A stretch of 17,524 nucleotides of DNA from Clostridiales bacterium (GTDB lineage: Bacteria; Bacillota_A; Clostridia; Oscillospirales; Acutalibacteraceae). The position numbers and the translations under genes were made by a program. The stretch lies in assembly GCA_009774735.1 (NCBI GenBank), contig VSOH01000009.1, positions 1 through 17,524 of the forward strand, given 5' to 3'. This document shows, piece by piece, positions 17,001-17,524 of this stretch (within the stretch, counting starts at the first letter, position 1; each line of letters starts with the position of its first letter). The notes beneath the pieces were generated by a model, which made no database searches, had not been told where the DNA came from, and saw nothing but the letters and a program-made list of their open reading frames with translations.

Positions 17001-17202
17001 CTTTTTCATGATTAGCCTTGTTTGCATCATACAAGTCATTTCTATAATCATAAAATGCCTGAATTGCATCCTGGGCCTCAGTTACCTTGGCATCACTGTT
17101 TGCCTGTGCCTCGTCAGCAAATGCACTGAAGCATACGCTGAAAGAAGTTAAAGCAATAACAGCAGCCAAAAGCAGACTGAGTAATCGTTTTCCTTTTTTC
17201 AT
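14020..17202 (-). CDS. Large sortase-anchored surface protein of unknown function
   Basis: I do not recognise a functional domain. The 1060-residue protein begins with a classic signal peptide, MKKGKRLLSLLLAAVIALTS, with likely cleavage after AFA near residue 29. The mature part is acidic and mostly helical in character, with many Ala, Asp, Lys and Asn residues and hardly any Cys. About residues 950-1018 form a Pro/Asn/Lys/Thr-rich stalk. The C-terminus is a sortase signal: IPKTGG at 1021-1026, a membrane helix (about 1030-1051), then KKKSDCTEK. So it should be exported and joined to the cell wall. I chose 17202 because AAGGAG lies 9 bases upstream; the in-frame ATG at 17211 overlaps that site. 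It is a single-gene unit with its own promoter and terminator. Roles in adhesion or wall structure are only possibilities. Confidence 0.85.
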   Translation of the reverse strand: MKKGKRLLSLLLAAVIALTSFSVCFSAFADEAQANSDAKVTEAQDAIQAFYDYRNDLYDANKANHEKAVAAYNDAAAKIKALNDSQKLALDVKYYAFFLYYATEKVARENTSLTSSNAKVWGSSTEEGLKALAKDIGDFPKDYQDAVDVMRKIYVKVDGTLFNTSFDFQKKTAGYEHYEKNVPEISKLTAKGADFANYMYVSGDGFYFNMTSPTANAKTDLYSNIARITYNYFQDKAGKNDPSTISNSSYIQGSGSARKWKDGKNAAVYRADWEAVGEKVLTDSIPYGREAWTKLIELFAPVFGNEFKKAADIAADTGMKNFNGENVTVAQVDAVTAAIDAVKDSAASAALKSFMSNSYISVAATLIYGLGSADAYTEDLDANTVYSNQISLSKKNVNALVNDLQNIVNNNRLNEFVEYMGKVDVNKLTDAIVKEAIEKYHAMSSDYQEKVPADVKEKLVNIATKGFYDIMKTVDMNNITREVQSKVYDKYVLMDEFKSTIPAELYDKYVLVQKPIMDMNNFAKELAAFKKTEIIRPENSKVAWTTGGMQSAVDKLWDLVANTLVPLIAKDIDLSNGLDDVLKDNLYQPEILTEILNLYATLLASDAVIDAGGMQLSLSMVAGFIVTNDKLANYLASDGDKYAGAVEKIKSATGANNAEKMANAAAMKFTAKDFGFTAGDREGFEDALLAVLRPITTLLAPGTKLLIVDVDIKMFDYMTDDGKYRTGVYSTLIPLLEQLGMIGLPTQEEYKANYESVKAEKGANIAADEFLRPIIDHLFTDVVDVISPDPLNGLIKVLPRLAHIVNTDMLDSTIKEAAGSLGVLGGAVEGLDVSKNSINNLLAQPIDLTDLLGIKLTLPPIDWAKLADCCTLEVVESSSNSNKYFILRNGDTDTVFTTLFYYVYDVVFADENTYKALRKLITDNLGALSSMVTNYTDKFVKIGKVETYGEVLELLGTPTGDAIEKPVTPVDPENPNKPSGDSNNNTNQPNINKPNLNDLINKGDQTNGNTSVKKNVKNPFIPKTGGESTAYVMMAVYSVLALAIGAAAVIYKKKSDCTEK

Positions 17203-17228
17203 TAAAAACATCTCCTTTTTAGAATTTT

Positions 17229-17255
17229 GTTTGTTTTCAGTCCAAAAAAACAAAC
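17229..17255 (-). promoter_or_regulatory. Leader hairpin of the surface-protein mRNA
   Basis: GTTTGTTTT (17229-17237) and AAAACAAAC (17247-17255) form a perfect 9-bp but AT-rich stem with a 9-base loop. It lies inside the predicted leader of about 64 bases, roughly 15 bases before the ribosome binding site. It could affect mRNA stability or translation; the sequence does not show which. Confidence 0.4.
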
Positions 17256-17272
17256 CACTCTCAGCAAATACA

Positions 17273-17300
17273 ATTTTATCACAACAAATTTTTTTGTCAA
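17273..17300 (-). promoter_or_regulatory. Promoter of the surface-protein gene
   Basis: On the minus strand a full-consensus TTGACA (17295-17300) is followed after 16 bases by TAAAAT (17273-17278), with a TG one base before the -10. Transcription should start near 17266. It is the only strong promoter-like sequence upstream of the gene. Confidence 0.8.
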
Positions 17301-17325
17301 TAGATTATCATTCTTTTGAAATTTC

Positions 17326-17341
17326 TTGTTGATATCAACAA
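17326..17341. repeat. Perfect 16-bp palindrome, possible operator
   Basis: TTGTTGATATCAACAA is fully self-complementary. Its near edge is 26 bases upstream of the -35 box of the surface-protein promoter, on the gene's upstream side, and about 85 bases before the + strand promoter at the window edge. It has no T tract and lies between two divergent genes, so it is more like a protein-binding site than a terminator. The protein is unknown. Confidence 0.55.
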
Positions 17342-17390
17342 TTTTACAGGGTCATTTTTGGATATAATGAACAATTTTCATAAAAATATC

Positions 17391-17406
17391 TCTGTTTAAA
17401 AACAGA
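17391..17406. repeat. Short inverted repeat in the divergent intergenic region
   Basis: TCTGTTT and AAACAGA flank a 2-base AA centre (17391-17406). It lies 41 bases before the -10 of the right-hand gene. It could be a second regulator site for either divergent gene; in AT-rich DNA a 7-bp arm may also arise by chance. Confidence 0.3.
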
Positions 17407-17446
17407 CCGCTTACGGATTGATTTTGTGAACTTTTATATTACGATG

Positions 17447-17455
17447 TGTTATAAT
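17447..17455 (+). promoter_or_regulatory. Extended -10 promoter of the right-edge gene
   Basis: TGTTATAAT (17447-17455) is a perfect extended -10. No good -35 exists at 17 bases (TGAACT at 17427-17432); TTGTGA (17424-17429) is 20 bases away. Transcription would start near 17462, about 30 bases before the ATG at 17492. Confidence 0.55.
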
Positions 17456-17491
17456 AATAGTAGAAAAATAAATTATTAAAGAAGACCGGTG

Positions 17492-17524
17492 ATGAATCAG
17501 AAAGAAAAAAGGAAAAACAGTATA
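17492..17524 (+). CDS. Start of an unidentified gene, cut by the window edge
   Basis: An ATG at 17492 follows CCGGTG and opens an unbroken frame of 11 codons, MNQKEKRKNSI, to the end of the window. The extended -10 promoter 37 bases upstream supports it as a real start. The basic, helical beginning would suit, for example, a small DNA-binding regulator, but the piece is too short to assign a family. Confidence 0.5.
   Translation, partial: MNQKEKRKNSI

Noticed and set aside
17363..17368. A second TATAAT on the + strand between the palindrome and the right-edge gene.
   Set aside because: The nearest -35-like sequence (TTTACA) is only 14 bases away and the TG is misplaced; the extended -10 at 17447 is better.

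Overview
The window looks like chromosomal DNA of a low-GC, Gram-positive anaerobe of the class Clostridia, most likely a gut Oscillospiraceae/Ruminococcaceae-type bacterium. The reasons are a complete Rnf complex in the order C-D-G-E-A-B, a teichoic-acid-type polymerase, a sortase-anchored surface protein, consensus sigma-A promoters and AAGGAGG-type ribosome binding sites. The genus is inferred from gene content only. I see no rRNA, tRNA, CRISPR array, insertion sequence or phage gene.

Region 1 (1-341): the tail of a BceB/FtsX-like ABC-transporter permease on the + strand. It loses its homology exactly where it meets the 3' end of rnfB, so it is a truncated gene at a rearrangement (or assembly) junction. 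Region 2 (324-5933, minus): a six-gene rnfCDGEAB operon behind one strong extended -10 promoter. It encodes the membrane ferredoxin:NAD+ oxidoreductase that couples electron flow to Na+ or H+ export. Its RnfG carries two FMN-binding domains instead of one.

Region 3 (5986-9785): a two-domain TagF-like/GT4 glycan polymerase (minus) and a divergent acyltransferase-3 membrane protein (plus). Each has its own consensus promoter and intrinsic terminator; together they suggest synthesis and acylation of a cell-surface polymer. Region 4 (9782-12183, minus): an OmpR-type response regulator and histidine kinase, coupled by an ATGA overlap and closed by a strong terminator. A separately promoted FtsX-like permease follows. 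That permease has lost its centre and its frame, but its promoter still carries three tandem 11-bp repeats that look like the response-regulator operator. This reads as a decayed signal-response module.

Region 5 (12212-13992): nanA (minus) and nanE (plus), two sialic-acid catabolic enzymes transcribed divergently from a 61-bp gap that holds two almost perfectly superimposed promoters. Region 6 (13959-17341, minus): a 1060-residue secreted protein of unknown function with a signal peptide, an Asn/Pro-rich stalk and an IPKTG sortase signal. It has a consensus promoter and a perfect 16-bp palindrome upstream. Region 7 (17342-17524): the promoter and first 11 codons of a further + strand gene.

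I did not find a wholly new system. The most distinctive points are the double-FMN RnfG, the superimposed nanA/nanE promoters, the operator-like repeats in front of a dead permease, and the uncharacterised surface protein with its palindrome.
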